This document shows, piece after piece, positions 1 through 7,701 of a DNA stretch of 64,000 bases. Both the position numbers and the translations under genes were made by a program. The stretch spans positions 1 through 64,000 of the forward strand of contig JAPPMC010000191.1 in NCBI GenBank assembly GCA_028819235.1. The letters run 5' to 3'. The DNA comes from Bryobacterales bacterium (GTDB taxonomy: Bacteria; Acidobacteriota; Terriglobia; Bryobacterales; UBA6623). Every line of letters begins with the position of its first letter. Position 1 is the first letter of the stretch. The notes beneath the pieces are model-generated. The model searched no databases. It was not told the origin of the DNA and saw only the letters and a list, made by a program, of their open reading frames with translations.

Positions 1-86
1 CACATTCTCAGTCACGATGCCAGAGCCCAATGAGTTAAGTGCGCAACCGCGCTAGGCGCTTGGCCATGGGGTGGGAGACCCCTCGC

Positions 87-92
87 TACAAT
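87..92 (+). promoter_or_regulatory. -10 box of a probable leaderless mtnP promoter
   Basis: TACAAT lies 8 nt before the ATG at 101, the distance expected between a -10 box and a transcription start, so the mRNA probably begins at or next to the start codon. No Shine-Dalgarno sequence is seen before 101. A convincing -35 box at 17 bp spacing is not visible. Confidence 0.5.
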
Positions 93-100
93 GTGTACCC

Positions 101-955
101 ATGCGACCCAGACTGGGGATCATCGGTGGCAGCGGCCTGTATTCCATGGACGCCCTCGAATCGCGGCGCGAGTTGAGCGTGGAGACGCCTTGGGGCGAAC
201 CGTCAGACTCATTCGTCTTGGGCAGGATCGGCGGCCGGGAAGTCGCATTCTTGGCGCGGCATGGCCGAGGCCATCGCATCATGCCATCCAACCTCAACTT
301 CCGGGCCAACATTCACGGGCTGAAGCAGCTGGGAGTCGAGTACGTCTTGTCCTTCAGCGCCGTTGGTTCGCTGCGCGAGGATCTGGAACCCTTGCACTTC
401 GTGATCCCGGACCAGTTCTTCGACCGTACGCGCGGTCGCGCCTCGACGTTCTTCGACGAAGAGATCGTCGCGCACATCACATTCGCGCACCCGATCTGCT
501 CCCTGCTAGCGGGAGTCGCGGAGCGGGCCTGTCGCAAGGCCGGGGTCACCGTGCACGTAGGCGGCACGTATTGCTGCATGGAGGGTCCGGCCTTCTCTAC
601 CCTTGCTGAGTCCAACTCCTACCGCAGTTCGGGATTCGACATCATTGGAATGACCAACCTGCAGGAGGCCAAGCTCGCGAGGGAGGCTGGGATGTCCTAT
701 TGCACGGTCGCAATGGTCACCGACTACGACTGTTGGCATCCCGGACACGATGCCGTGACCGTCGACACCGTGATCGAATACCTGACCCAGAATGCGGATC
801 ACGCCCAGCAGGTGGCGATTGAGGCTGTAAAGAACATTCCAGACGGGCCCAGCCCCTATGCATCGGCTTTGAAGAACGCGATCCTGACCGATCGGTCCGT
901 GATCTCCGAGCGTGCCCGCCAGAAATACTCCGTTTTGGCCGGGAGATACCTCTAG
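101..955 (+). CDS. mtnP: S-methyl-5'-thioadenosine phosphorylase
   Basis: A cytoplasmic phosphorylase of the PNP/MTAP family that splits 5'-methylthioadenosine with phosphate into adenine and methylthioribose-1-phosphate, in methionine/polyamine salvage. At 284 residues it has the usual length. Visible motifs are the N-terminal GIIGGSGLY, the phosphate-site RHGRGH, NFRANI, the substrate segment CMEGPAFSTLAES, and GMTNLQEAKLAREAGM followed by TDYDCW. The two Asp of TDYD are the residues that mark 6-aminopurine (MTA) specificity; guanosine-type phosphorylases carry Asn there. The start at 101 (MRPRLG) is chosen over an in-frame GTG at 71 because it places the glycine loop at the family position and lies 8 nt behind a TACAAT box. 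The kinase gene follows after 30 nt, probably in the same operon. Confidence 0.93.
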   Translation: MRPRLGIIGGSGLYSMDALESRRELSVETPWGEPSDSFVLGRIGGREVAFLARHGRGHRIMPSNLNFRANIHGLKQLGVEYVLSFSAVGSLREDLEPLHFVIPDQFFDRTRGRASTFFDEEIVAHITFAHPICSLLAGVAERACRKAGVTVHVGGTYCCMEGPAFSTLAESNSYRSSGFDIIGMTNLQEAKLAREAGMSYCTVAMVTDYDCWHPGHDAVTVDTVIEYLTQNADHAQQVAIEAVKNIPDGPSPYASALKNAILTDRSVISERARQKYSVLAGRYL

Positions 956-985
956 GCCCGGCGTCAGAATTTCCGGTCTTTCTAC

Positions 986-1900
986 ATGGCGCTCTTGGTA
1001 GTAGGCTCCGTCGCATACGACGGCATCGAGACACCTTCCGGACGCGTGGACCGCGTGCTCGGCGGTGCCGGCTCGTACATTGCGCTGGCGGCCAGCCACT
1101 TTGCCGATGTCCAGCTTGTGGCCGTCGTTGGCGATGACTTCGCCCCTGAGGACGAGGCGGTGCTCCGCCGCCGGAACGTGGACTTGCGGGGCCTCGCCCG
1201 AGCCTCGGGAAAGACGTTCTATTGGAAGGGTGCCTATTCGTCCGACATGAACGAGCGGCGCACACTGGTCACCGAGCTGAACGTGTTTGCCGACTTCGAT
1301 CCGCAACTTCCTAGGGCCTACCGGCCTGCCGAGCAGATCCTGCTAGGGAACATACACCCAAGCCTCCAGGACTCCGTGCTTCGCCAGTCGGACTCGCCCG
1401 CATTCGTGGCAGGAGACACGATGAACTATTGGATCGACCGGACGCCGCGCGAGCTCGCGGCAGCGGTAGCTTCGTGGGACCTGATTATGGTCAACGACGA
1501 AGAGGCCCACATGATGACAGGATCACGCAACTTGCGTGTCGCGGCACGGCGCCTCCAAGCGATGGGCCCCGAGGCAGTCGTAATCAAGCGAGGGGAGTAC
1601 GGTGCGGCCCTGTTTCAGGGAGACGACTGCTTTCTCTCGCCGGGCTACCCGCTGCGGTCCTTGGTGGATCCGACCGGTGCAGGCGACGCATTTGCGGGAG
1701 GCTTCATGGGTTATCTGGCCGGGCGCAGGTTCGGTCGCGGGAAGCCCGACGGGTTCGCAGACCTCCGGCGGGCGATGGTATACGGTTCGATTGCCGGAAG
1801 TGTTTGCTGCGAGGACTTTGGGGTGGCCGCGCTTCGCACCCTTTCCCGCAAGGCGATCGAGCGCCGATTCGAGGAATTCCGAACGATGACCTCCTATTGA
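986..1900 (+). CDS. PfkB-family carbohydrate/nucleoside kinase
   Basis: A 304-residue ribokinase-like enzyme that should transfer phosphate from ATP to a sugar or nucleoside hydroxyl. The N-terminal part has the substrate-site glycine segment (LGGAGSYIALAAS, about residues 29-41). The C-terminal part has DPTGAGDAFAGGF, the anion-hole and catalytic-Asp signature of PfkB kinases. The gene follows mtnP by 30 nt on the same strand, so its substrate may be a product of nucleoside or methylthioribose salvage; that is inferred from context only, and no substrate-specific motif is recognised. There is no strong Shine-Dalgarno sequence before the ATG. Confidence 0.85.
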   Translation: MALLVVGSVAYDGIETPSGRVDRVLGGAGSYIALAASHFADVQLVAVVGDDFAPEDEAVLRRRNVDLRGLARASGKTFYWKGAYSSDMNERRTLVTELNVFADFDPQLPRAYRPAEQILLGNIHPSLQDSVLRQSDSPAFVAGDTMNYWIDRTPRELAAAVASWDLIMVNDEEAHMMTGSRNLRVAARRLQAMGPEAVVIKRGEYGAALFQGDDCFLSPGYPLRSLVDPTGAGDAFAGGFMGYLAGRRFGRGKPDGFADLRRAMVYGSIAGSVCCEDFGVAALRTLSRKAIERRFEEFRTMTSY

Positions 1901-1915
1901 CGGCCTTGGCGCCGT

Positions 1916-4780
1916 TCAGGGCTCATAGCGAATCCACATCGGGCTGGCCCAGGCCATGGCCTTGTTGCGCTGGCTCATGCGGACGTAATACATGTTCCAT
2001 TCTCCGGGCTTAGCCGCCGGATCGGACCATTCCAGGTTGACCTGCACCGCGCGCGGCTCCATCGCCGCGACGATGGCGGGCTTCTCGAGCCCTACCTGCC
2101 GTACAATCTCGACCGAGTCGATCTCGGTTGTGCCTGTGGCCGTGATCTGCAGCCGTGGGATGCCGCTCGACTTGAATTCGTCCCCCATTAGGTGCTCACC
2201 CGACTGGACGAGCAGCGCGATGTTGTCCTGAGCAGCGTAGGAATGCCGACGCTTGAATGCGTCAATGATCGCTTCGCGGGAGTTCTCTTCCGCCAGAACG
2301 ATCGCGTAGCTGATGTGCGTAGAGACGTGGTCGCTACTCGCCTGGAAGCCCAGGCGCCGACCCTTCTGGAATGCCTCCCAAACATAGCCTGCCGGGCGGT
2401 AGCCCTGGATCGTGTCCTCCGGCCCGGTGGCCGCGAATGGACCTCCTGAGAGCTCGTAGCTCTGGCGGTGCCCCTGAAAGATCTCGACCACGGGTTCCAC
2501 CTCTGTATCTCCATCACGCCAATCTGTTCCCATGTTTGAGGCCGAAGTGTGTGACGAGCAGATGCCGCCAAAGTGCCGCAAGTAGGCAAAGAGGTTCTTG
2601 ATGTCCGGCGCGCCCTCCTCAGCGGTCCCATTCATGTTTTCCCTGCCCCGCATGCGCGGCACGGGGCGAATGCCTCGGCGCGGCAGCATCACGTTCCGGT
2701 GGCCGCTGGGGTAGCTCACATTGCGCTCATACGTGTAGGTCGCACTGAAGTGGCCCGCATGGTGAAACATGTCAGAGGCTTTCTGTTGCAGCCACCATTG
2801 GTAATCCTGCCCCACGGCATAGTCATGGTCTCCAGGACCGATCCAGTCCAGTGCGGCGACGTCGAGTCCGTAGCGCCACACATCCTCGAACGGACCGTCC
2901 CAGTCTCGATGCGATGAGAACGCGGAGTGCCGGTGGAACTCGCCCCGCAGGAATTGCAGGGAGAGGCTTCCAGCCCGGATGCGCCTAGCACGGAGGGCTG
3001 CGATCTGCGCCGCCTCGTCCGGGTGCACAGGATCGGCGCCGAGGTCCGGTTGGTTCGCCGAGGTCGGAACGAGCTTGGGCTCAATGGCCGGGGCTCCGAC
3101 CCTCAGGACAGCGCTATGCAGGTCGCTGTCTTGCCGCTCTCTGGCATTCGTCCGCGCGTCACCGGCAATCACCGCCAACAGGCTTCCGTCGGGCAACCCT
3201 GCGAGACCAGGAGACCTGTCCAGCACGTGGTCTGAGGACTGCAGCGGAATCGGCCGTGACCAGCTTCCCCCGGCGTAGTAGGCACCGTAACTGCGCCACA
3301 CCTCCCCGCGGCCCGTCTTGAGCGGATGCCGGCGGTAAAAAATCCAAGGCAGGCCGTTCCCATCGAACGTCAGAACAGGAATGCTGATCTTGTTCCGCTG
3401 GCTGGTCGCGATTCTCGGGTCGTCGTGATAGTAGTCCACGGTCGGCGCAAGTGGCGGAAGCGCGGTCTGGCGCAGCGCCCCATCCCACACCCGCACGAGG
3501 AGGTTCTTGTTGACGTACATCGGCGTAGCTTGCGTGCCAGGCCAGCGGTCGCCGTAGTCCTTACCCCAGCCTTCGTCCGAGTCTTCGAAAGCGACCCAGG
3601 CCCGACCCATCTCGTCCACTGCCACGGAGGCTCGCGCCTCGAACCGGCCAGAGGTCGCAATCGGGATCACTTCCCCAACCGATTCTCCGTCGAACCTTCG
3701 GATCAAGACGTCGTAGTTCCCGCTCTGGTAGGTGTCCCAGGCGATCCAAGCCGATCCGGCGCGGTCGGCCGCGATTGACGGTCGCCAGTCGTTGGCGTCG
3801 CTCTGCGAGACCCGAACCGGTGCTCCGTCCAATGTGCTGGCGTAGATGTCGAATCCGTGCTCACGGTGTGCCTGCCAGGCGATGAAGCCCCCGCTGGCTG
3901 CGACGTTGATGTCGCTGCCAGGGTGCTGTGTGATGCGACGTTCGGGACCGAAGTCTCCGCTGTGCCTCGAATACTCGCGGGCGTAGATGTCCCAGTTCCC
4001 AGACCGCTGCTCCGACCAGACAACCGCGGCGCCGCCAGTCGGGAGGGCCATCACGGCTGGTCTCCAAACGTCACGGCCGCCTGGTGTAACTTCAATTGCT
4101 TCACTCCAGCCACCGGCAATCCGGTGCACCCACTTGATGCGATCTCCGTTTCCGGAGAACTCGAGAGATTCGAACCGACCCGCCAGCGCCGCCTCTTCAT
4201 CGATCAGAGCCCCGGGCTCATACTCCACGTACGCGCAGACCACTGATCCATCCACCAGCGCCGCGCAGCTGGGAAAGTCATCGTCCAGACCGGAGGTGGT
4301 CAGCGGCGTGTCGGATGGGTTCAGCGACGCTTCAACCCGCCCGCCCAAGAACGATGCGAACGAGCCGATCTCCAACTCGTCAAGATGGATCTCAAACCTC
4401 CCCTGCCCGGTCTCGACGGATATCGTGCGCGCATGGCCGACAACTCCTGTGCACTCCCCATCGGGCAGTTTCAGCACGACTTCTGCCGGAAGCACTCTGG
4501 GCGACAGGGCACCCCCGGCCAGCTTGGTCGGGCTGGACTGCGAGTTTGCTTCCCATGAGGCAGTACCGGAAGCCACCCAGCCGTCCGCCTTGCCGTGCCA
4601 GTCGGATTCGGCATCGTCGCCGATTCCTAGGCGTAGGGCGAGGACGGGTGCCGATTGGCAAGCAGACTCGCTGCGGGTAGGAGATTGGGCTTCCGCGCTA
4701 CTTGTCAGCAGCGCTGGAATGCCTACCCAAGAACCTGCCGAAGCCAATGCGACCCCCAGAATCCAGAAACTCGGCCTCAT
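1916..4780 (-). CDS. Exported beta-propeller + PHP-like metallohydrolase (paralogue A)
   Basis: A 954-residue protein with a signal peptide of about 31 residues ending in SSAEA-Q. Residues of roughly 200-480 contain repeats of the type W-V-A-W/F followed by G-x-Y/W-D-V/I, as in TolB/BNR-like propellers. From about residue 612 a PHP-like domain begins: H616-R-H618, D651-H652, E685, H694, H744 and D817-H818 with H822 form the expected His/Asp metal ladder. It is therefore probably a periplasmic or surface metal-dependent phosphoesterase or related hydrolase. Substrate is unknown. The gene at 59090-62116 is a clear paralogue with the same spacing between the HRH and DH motifs. It is convergent with the PfkB gene (15 nt apart). 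A relationship to DUF3604 proteins is possible. ATG at 4780 follows a TAAGAT box by 8 nt. Confidence 0.8.
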   Translation of the reverse strand: MRPSFWILGVALASAGSWVGIPALLTSSAEAQSPTRSESACQSAPVLALRLGIGDDAESDWHGKADGWVASGTASWEANSQSSPTKLAGGALSPRVLPAEVVLKLPDGECTGVVGHARTISVETGQGRFEIHLDELEIGSFASFLGGRVEASLNPSDTPLTTSGLDDDFPSCAALVDGSVVCAYVEYEPGALIDEEAALAGRFESLEFSGNGDRIKWVHRIAGGWSEAIEVTPGGRDVWRPAVMALPTGGAAVVWSEQRSGNWDIYAREYSRHSGDFGPERRITQHPGSDINVAASGGFIAWQAHREHGFDIYASTLDGAPVRVSQSDANDWRPSIAADRAGSAWIAWDTYQSGNYDVLIRRFDGESVGEVIPIATSGRFEARASVAVDEMGRAWVAFEDSDEGWGKDYGDRWPGTQATPMYVNKNLLVRVWDGALRQTALPPLAPTVDYYHDDPRIATSQRNKISIPVLTFDGNGLPWIFYRRHPLKTGRGEVWRSYGAYYAGGSWSRPIPLQSSDHVLDRSPGLAGLPDGSLLAVIAGDARTNARERQDSDLHSAVLRVGAPAIEPKLVPTSANQPDLGADPVHPDEAAQIAALRARRIRAGSLSLQFLRGEFHRHSAFSSHRDWDGPFEDVWRYGLDVAALDWIGPGDHDYAVGQDYQWWLQQKASDMFHHAGHFSATYTYERNVSYPSGHRNVMLPRRGIRPVPRMRGRENMNGTAEEGAPDIKNLFAYLRHFGGICSSHTSASNMGTDWRDGDTEVEPVVEIFQGHRQSYELSGGPFAATGPEDTIQGYRPAGYVWEAFQKGRRLGFQASSDHVSTHISYAIVLAEENSREAIIDAFKRRHSYAAQDNIALLVQSGEHLMGDEFKSSGIPRLQITATGTTEIDSVEIVRQVGLEKPAIVAAMEPRAVQVNLEWSDPAAKPGEWNMYYVRMSQRNKAMAWASPMWIRYEP

Positions 4781-4788
4781 AGGAGACT

Positions 4789-4794
4789 ATCTTA
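4789..4794 (-). promoter_or_regulatory. -10 box of a probable leaderless promoter (PHP paralogue A)
   Basis: On the minus strand TAAGAT stands 8 nt before the ATG at 4780. The same arrangement precedes six other genes in this window. No ribosome-binding site lies between box and start. Confidence 0.45.
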
Positions 4795-5287
4795 CTTTCC
4801 ACGCGCATTTCTTGCTTGACGTAGGAGGACGCCCGGACTGACGAGGTGTGTGTGCACTAGACCTACAGCGTCCAATTGCGGTCGTATACGATCGGTGTGT
4901 TCGCAAGAGTTCGGCTTGTAGTACGCTCTTTTCACCGTGTGGGCCGCTGTAGTCCGGCAGATACCATTGCGAAGTGATGGCCATTCCATGCTTAGCTCCT
5001 GCTGGAGAGCAAGACTGGAATCCATTGGTTTTCAGGCAATCCAAAGAGGCGAGGACTAGATGCGATAGTACTGAGATCCGTTTGAACTCGCCATCACTTT
5101 CCAGTAAATCATATGTATGCTAAATGTACCGGACAAGCATTTGCCAGAGTCCCCTACAGGCAGCGACTGGAGCATCCCCTCAGCCGGAAACTCTATTGGC
5201 AGGGCGGCGCCAGATTCTACCTATATACGTCTCGGCCCCATACCGGGCGCGGCGGCTCGATGCTGGTGGCTTGTCCCAGTGAGGATT
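4795..5287. other. Intergenic region, no recognisable gene
   Basis: About 490 bases between two divergent genes. Short open frames on the minus strand (about 4792-5044) match no family I recognise. A TTGGCA (5196-5201) with a TATATA-like element (5222-5227) could be a promoter for the methyltransferase at 5288, but the 20 bp spacing is poor. Base composition is more AT-rich around 5040-5130 than in the neighbouring genes. Confidence 0.4.
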
Positions 5288-5986
5288 ATGGAACAGATGA
5301 GCAGGGAGTTCGCGAGACGTCTGGCCCAGCAGGCCATCGAGCGAGGGAGTCCGCTGGAGTGGTTCGAGGAGCTGTATGAAGCTGCCTTGAAGGAGGGAAT
5401 CGACCGGATTCCGTGGGCGGATTCGCGGCCGAATCCCAACTTGGTCGAGTGGCTTGACCGGAACGGGACGACGGGATGCGGCAGGCGGGCCCTTGTGGTC
5501 GGCTGTGGTCTCGGGGATGATGCGGAGGAACTCGCTCGAAGGGACTTCGCCGTTTCTGCCTTTGATGTTTCGAAGTCGGCCATTGCAATAGTGGCTCGCC
5601 GATTTCCCAATACGTCCGTCAAGTACCTGGTCGGTGACCTGTTCTCGCCGCCTTCGGCGTGGCAGGCCGCGTTTGCCTTCGTGCTCGAGGCTTATACCCT
5701 GCAGGTAATCCCACCAGCGATGCGGGGGAACGCGGCCCGATGCCTTGCGTCGTTCGTCGCCCCAGGGGGCCAGTTGCTGTTGATCGCGAGAGCCCGCGAC
5801 GAATGGGAGAGGCTGGGCACGATCCCTTGGCCGGTATCGCGCCCTGAGCTCTCGATCCTGCTGGAGTGCGGTCTCGACGAAGCGCTCTTCGAGGACTACG
5901 TCGACGGCGAGACGCCGCCCGTTCGCAGGTTCCGAGCCCTGTACCGATCGAGGCAATGCCGGGAATCCGCCGCATCGGGTGCGTGA
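5288..5986 (+). CDS. Class I SAM-dependent methyltransferase (TPMT-like)
   Basis: A 232-residue cytoplasmic methyltransferase. The SAM-binding glycine motif is ALVVGCGLGDDAEELA (about residues 66-81), followed by the acidic end of strand 2 in SAFDVS, the acidic position VGDLF, and a post-motif strand ending in PGGQLLLIAR. The long N-terminal helix region and the way the sequence enters motif I resemble thiopurine/small-thiol methyltransferases; the substrate is not evident. ATG at 5288 is chosen because GAGG sits just upstream at 5281-5284; the frame stays open back to 5117, but that extension is not protein-like, and ATG 5297 is an alternative. Another methyltransferase starts 100 nt downstream. 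Confidence 0.75.
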   Translation: MEQMSREFARRLAQQAIERGSPLEWFEELYEAALKEGIDRIPWADSRPNPNLVEWLDRNGTTGCGRRALVVGCGLGDDAEELARRDFAVSAFDVSKSAIAIVARRFPNTSVKYLVGDLFSPPSAWQAAFAFVLEAYTLQVIPPAMRGNAARCLASFVAPGGQLLLIARARDEWERLGTIPWPVSRPELSILLECGLDEALFEDYVDGETPPVRRFRALYRSRQCRESAASGA

Positions 5987-6086
5987 TCGTGTCGGCGGGA
6001 CCGTTCCGCGATGGTCTGTGCGCCGAATCGACCACTACCGGCACCGGGACACCTCGCTGGTACAGTGAGACGATCGGGACGGGCCG

Positions 6087-6809
6087 ATGAGGGAAGGCTG
6101 GACCGAACACGACAGCAAGACCTTCCTCCGGGATGCCGATTGCTTCGTGCCGGAGCGGGATCTCCTGTTCGAGAGCGTTTGCCAACTCGTCCCAGATTGC
6201 ATCCAATCCGACCTCGTCGTCGAACTCTGCTGCGGTGACGGGTCGCTCAGCGAGGTCATCCTTGACCAGATTGAGGGAGTCCGAGTACTCGCGATGGATG
6301 GGTCGGAGGCAATGCTCCAAGCCTGCTGCCGCCGGCCCGAGCGCTTCGGGGATCGTATCGAGATTCGCCGGTTTGACCTCGCTGGCCGGGACTGGCGGCG
6401 CTTTGCAGAGAGCCCGCGAGCCATCGTTTCGACCTTCGCGATTCACCATCTGCCGGACAGCGCCAAACAGGATCTATACCGCGACCTAGCCGCCCAACTG
6501 GCACCCGGCGGAGTCCTAGCCATTGCCGATCTGATCCGGCCCGCGAGCGCTGTTTCGACCGGACTGGCCGCCTGGCAATGGGACGAAGCGGTTAAGGAGC
6601 GGTCCATCCGGACCCGCGGAGACCTTTCGGCTTTCAGGACCTTCCAGGCGGAACGGTGGAATCACCACGCAGTCGATGACCCCGACCCGATCGACCAGCC
6701 GGCCCTTCTGACCGATCAGCTCCGGTGGCTTTCGGATGCGGGTCTTGAGGGCGTGGACGTGCATTGGTCCAAGGGAGGGATGAGCCTCTTCAGCGGAATC
6801 AGGATGTAG
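6087..6809 (+). CDS. Class I SAM-dependent methyltransferase
   Basis: A 240-residue protein with motif I VVELCCGDGSLSEVI (about residues 43-57), motif II VLAMDGSEAML, and the later APGGVLAIADLI strand-turn motif. The AIHHL segment after motif III is typical of UbiE/Methyltransf_25-type small-molecule methyltransferases. It shares little visible sequence with the methyltransferase just upstream, so the pair is not a recent duplication. The 100-nt gap leaves room for its own promoter; TACAGT at 6060-6065 is a possible -10 box. Substrate unknown. Confidence 0.75.
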   Translation: MREGWTEHDSKTFLRDADCFVPERDLLFESVCQLVPDCIQSDLVVELCCGDGSLSEVILDQIEGVRVLAMDGSEAMLQACCRRPERFGDRIEIRRFDLAGRDWRRFAESPRAIVSTFAIHHLPDSAKQDLYRDLAAQLAPGGVLAIADLIRPASAVSTGLAAWQWDEAVKERSIRTRGDLSAFRTFQAERWNHHAVDDPDPIDQPALLTDQLRWLSDAGLEGVDVHWSKGGMSLFSGIRM

Positions 6810-6943
6810 ATCTCGGAACAGGGAAATGGCGGCTTAGTCTGGCTGAAATAACGTCTGATGCCATCCGAGTGGCCGCCTAGGAGTGAGTTAAGTTTTAGCG
6901 GTTGCCATACCCAATTCAGCCTACAAGAGAGTAGCGAGACAAG

Positions 6944-7138
6944 CTAGGAGTGCCTCTTATAGGATGCTAGATTCAGAGGCTGATATTCACCGAACGTCTC
7001 GCGAAGTCTACAATGAGCGACGATCTTACTGAAGACGGTTGTTCCGTTTCCTCTTGGTCCATATAGGATTACATCTGCTTCAGGCGCACAGCCCACCGCA
7101 ATCACATCCAACAGTCGGGTAAGCAGCGACATCTCCAC
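6944..7138 (-). pseudogene. N-terminal remnant of an AAA/P-loop ATPase
   Basis: A 64-residue frame beginning behind a good ribosome-binding site (GAGGTGGAG before the ATG at 7138). It reads RLLDVIAVGCAPEADVILYG followed by PRGNGTT, which is the start of a P-loop ATPase up to Walker A. The invariant Lys of Walker A (GNGKT) is Thr here, and all homology ends about 10 residues later. It is best read as the 5' stub of a deleted ATPase gene. No Walker B or sensor region is found nearby. Confidence 0.6.
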
Positions 7139-7701
7139 CTCTCAACCCGCCAAGTATGGCGCTATCAGCCCATGGCCGGGAACAAACGGATTCCGCGCGT
7201 GGTGTGCGACACGGGGATGCCGCTTGGGGTCTCCCACTCCGTCCTCACCATGGGATGATTCCTACCTCCTCCACTGTCGGCCCACGCCAGTCTGCTACCT
7301 TCCGGTTGGTTGGGATCGGTGGCAGAAGTGCGGATCGGTCTCGGTCAAACCAAGCTGCTCGTCCGTCGCGAGCACGTCTCCGTCACTTGGCCTGACAGTG
7401 CGCTTCTCCACACCTGCATCGAGGCTCCGGCTGCGTGTCGGCAATTGCCCCCGTCGCGTGATCAGGCGCAGGCAGGCATTCCGGAAGATGCCACTGAGAT
7501 GGTCTTCGCGTGAAGGACTGCAACCAACGGGTCGACCGGTGCGCACTAGGCCGGTCGCCACAGGATGATTTCATGTGCCCAACCTGAACGGGAACGGCAG
7601 GGTGTCGACCGATGCCGGCGCGCCGTGTGAGATGGGAGCGCTTCCGGAGGCCCACCGAGGCCGATCGGAGTGCGCGGGTAAGGGCCGCGACCGGTGAGTT
7701 C
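7139..7701. other. Intergenic region, no recognisable gene
   Basis: About 560 bases between the ATPase stub and the 3' end of the large helicase gene. Several short frames are open on both strands, as expected from high GC, but none has a signature I can recognise. It may hold further debris of the deleted ATPase gene. Confidence 0.35.

Noticed and set aside
4160-4180. GGTTCGAATC-like T-loop sequence on the minus strand.
   Set aside because: It lies inside the coding sequence of the propeller-PHP protein and has no tRNA arms around it.
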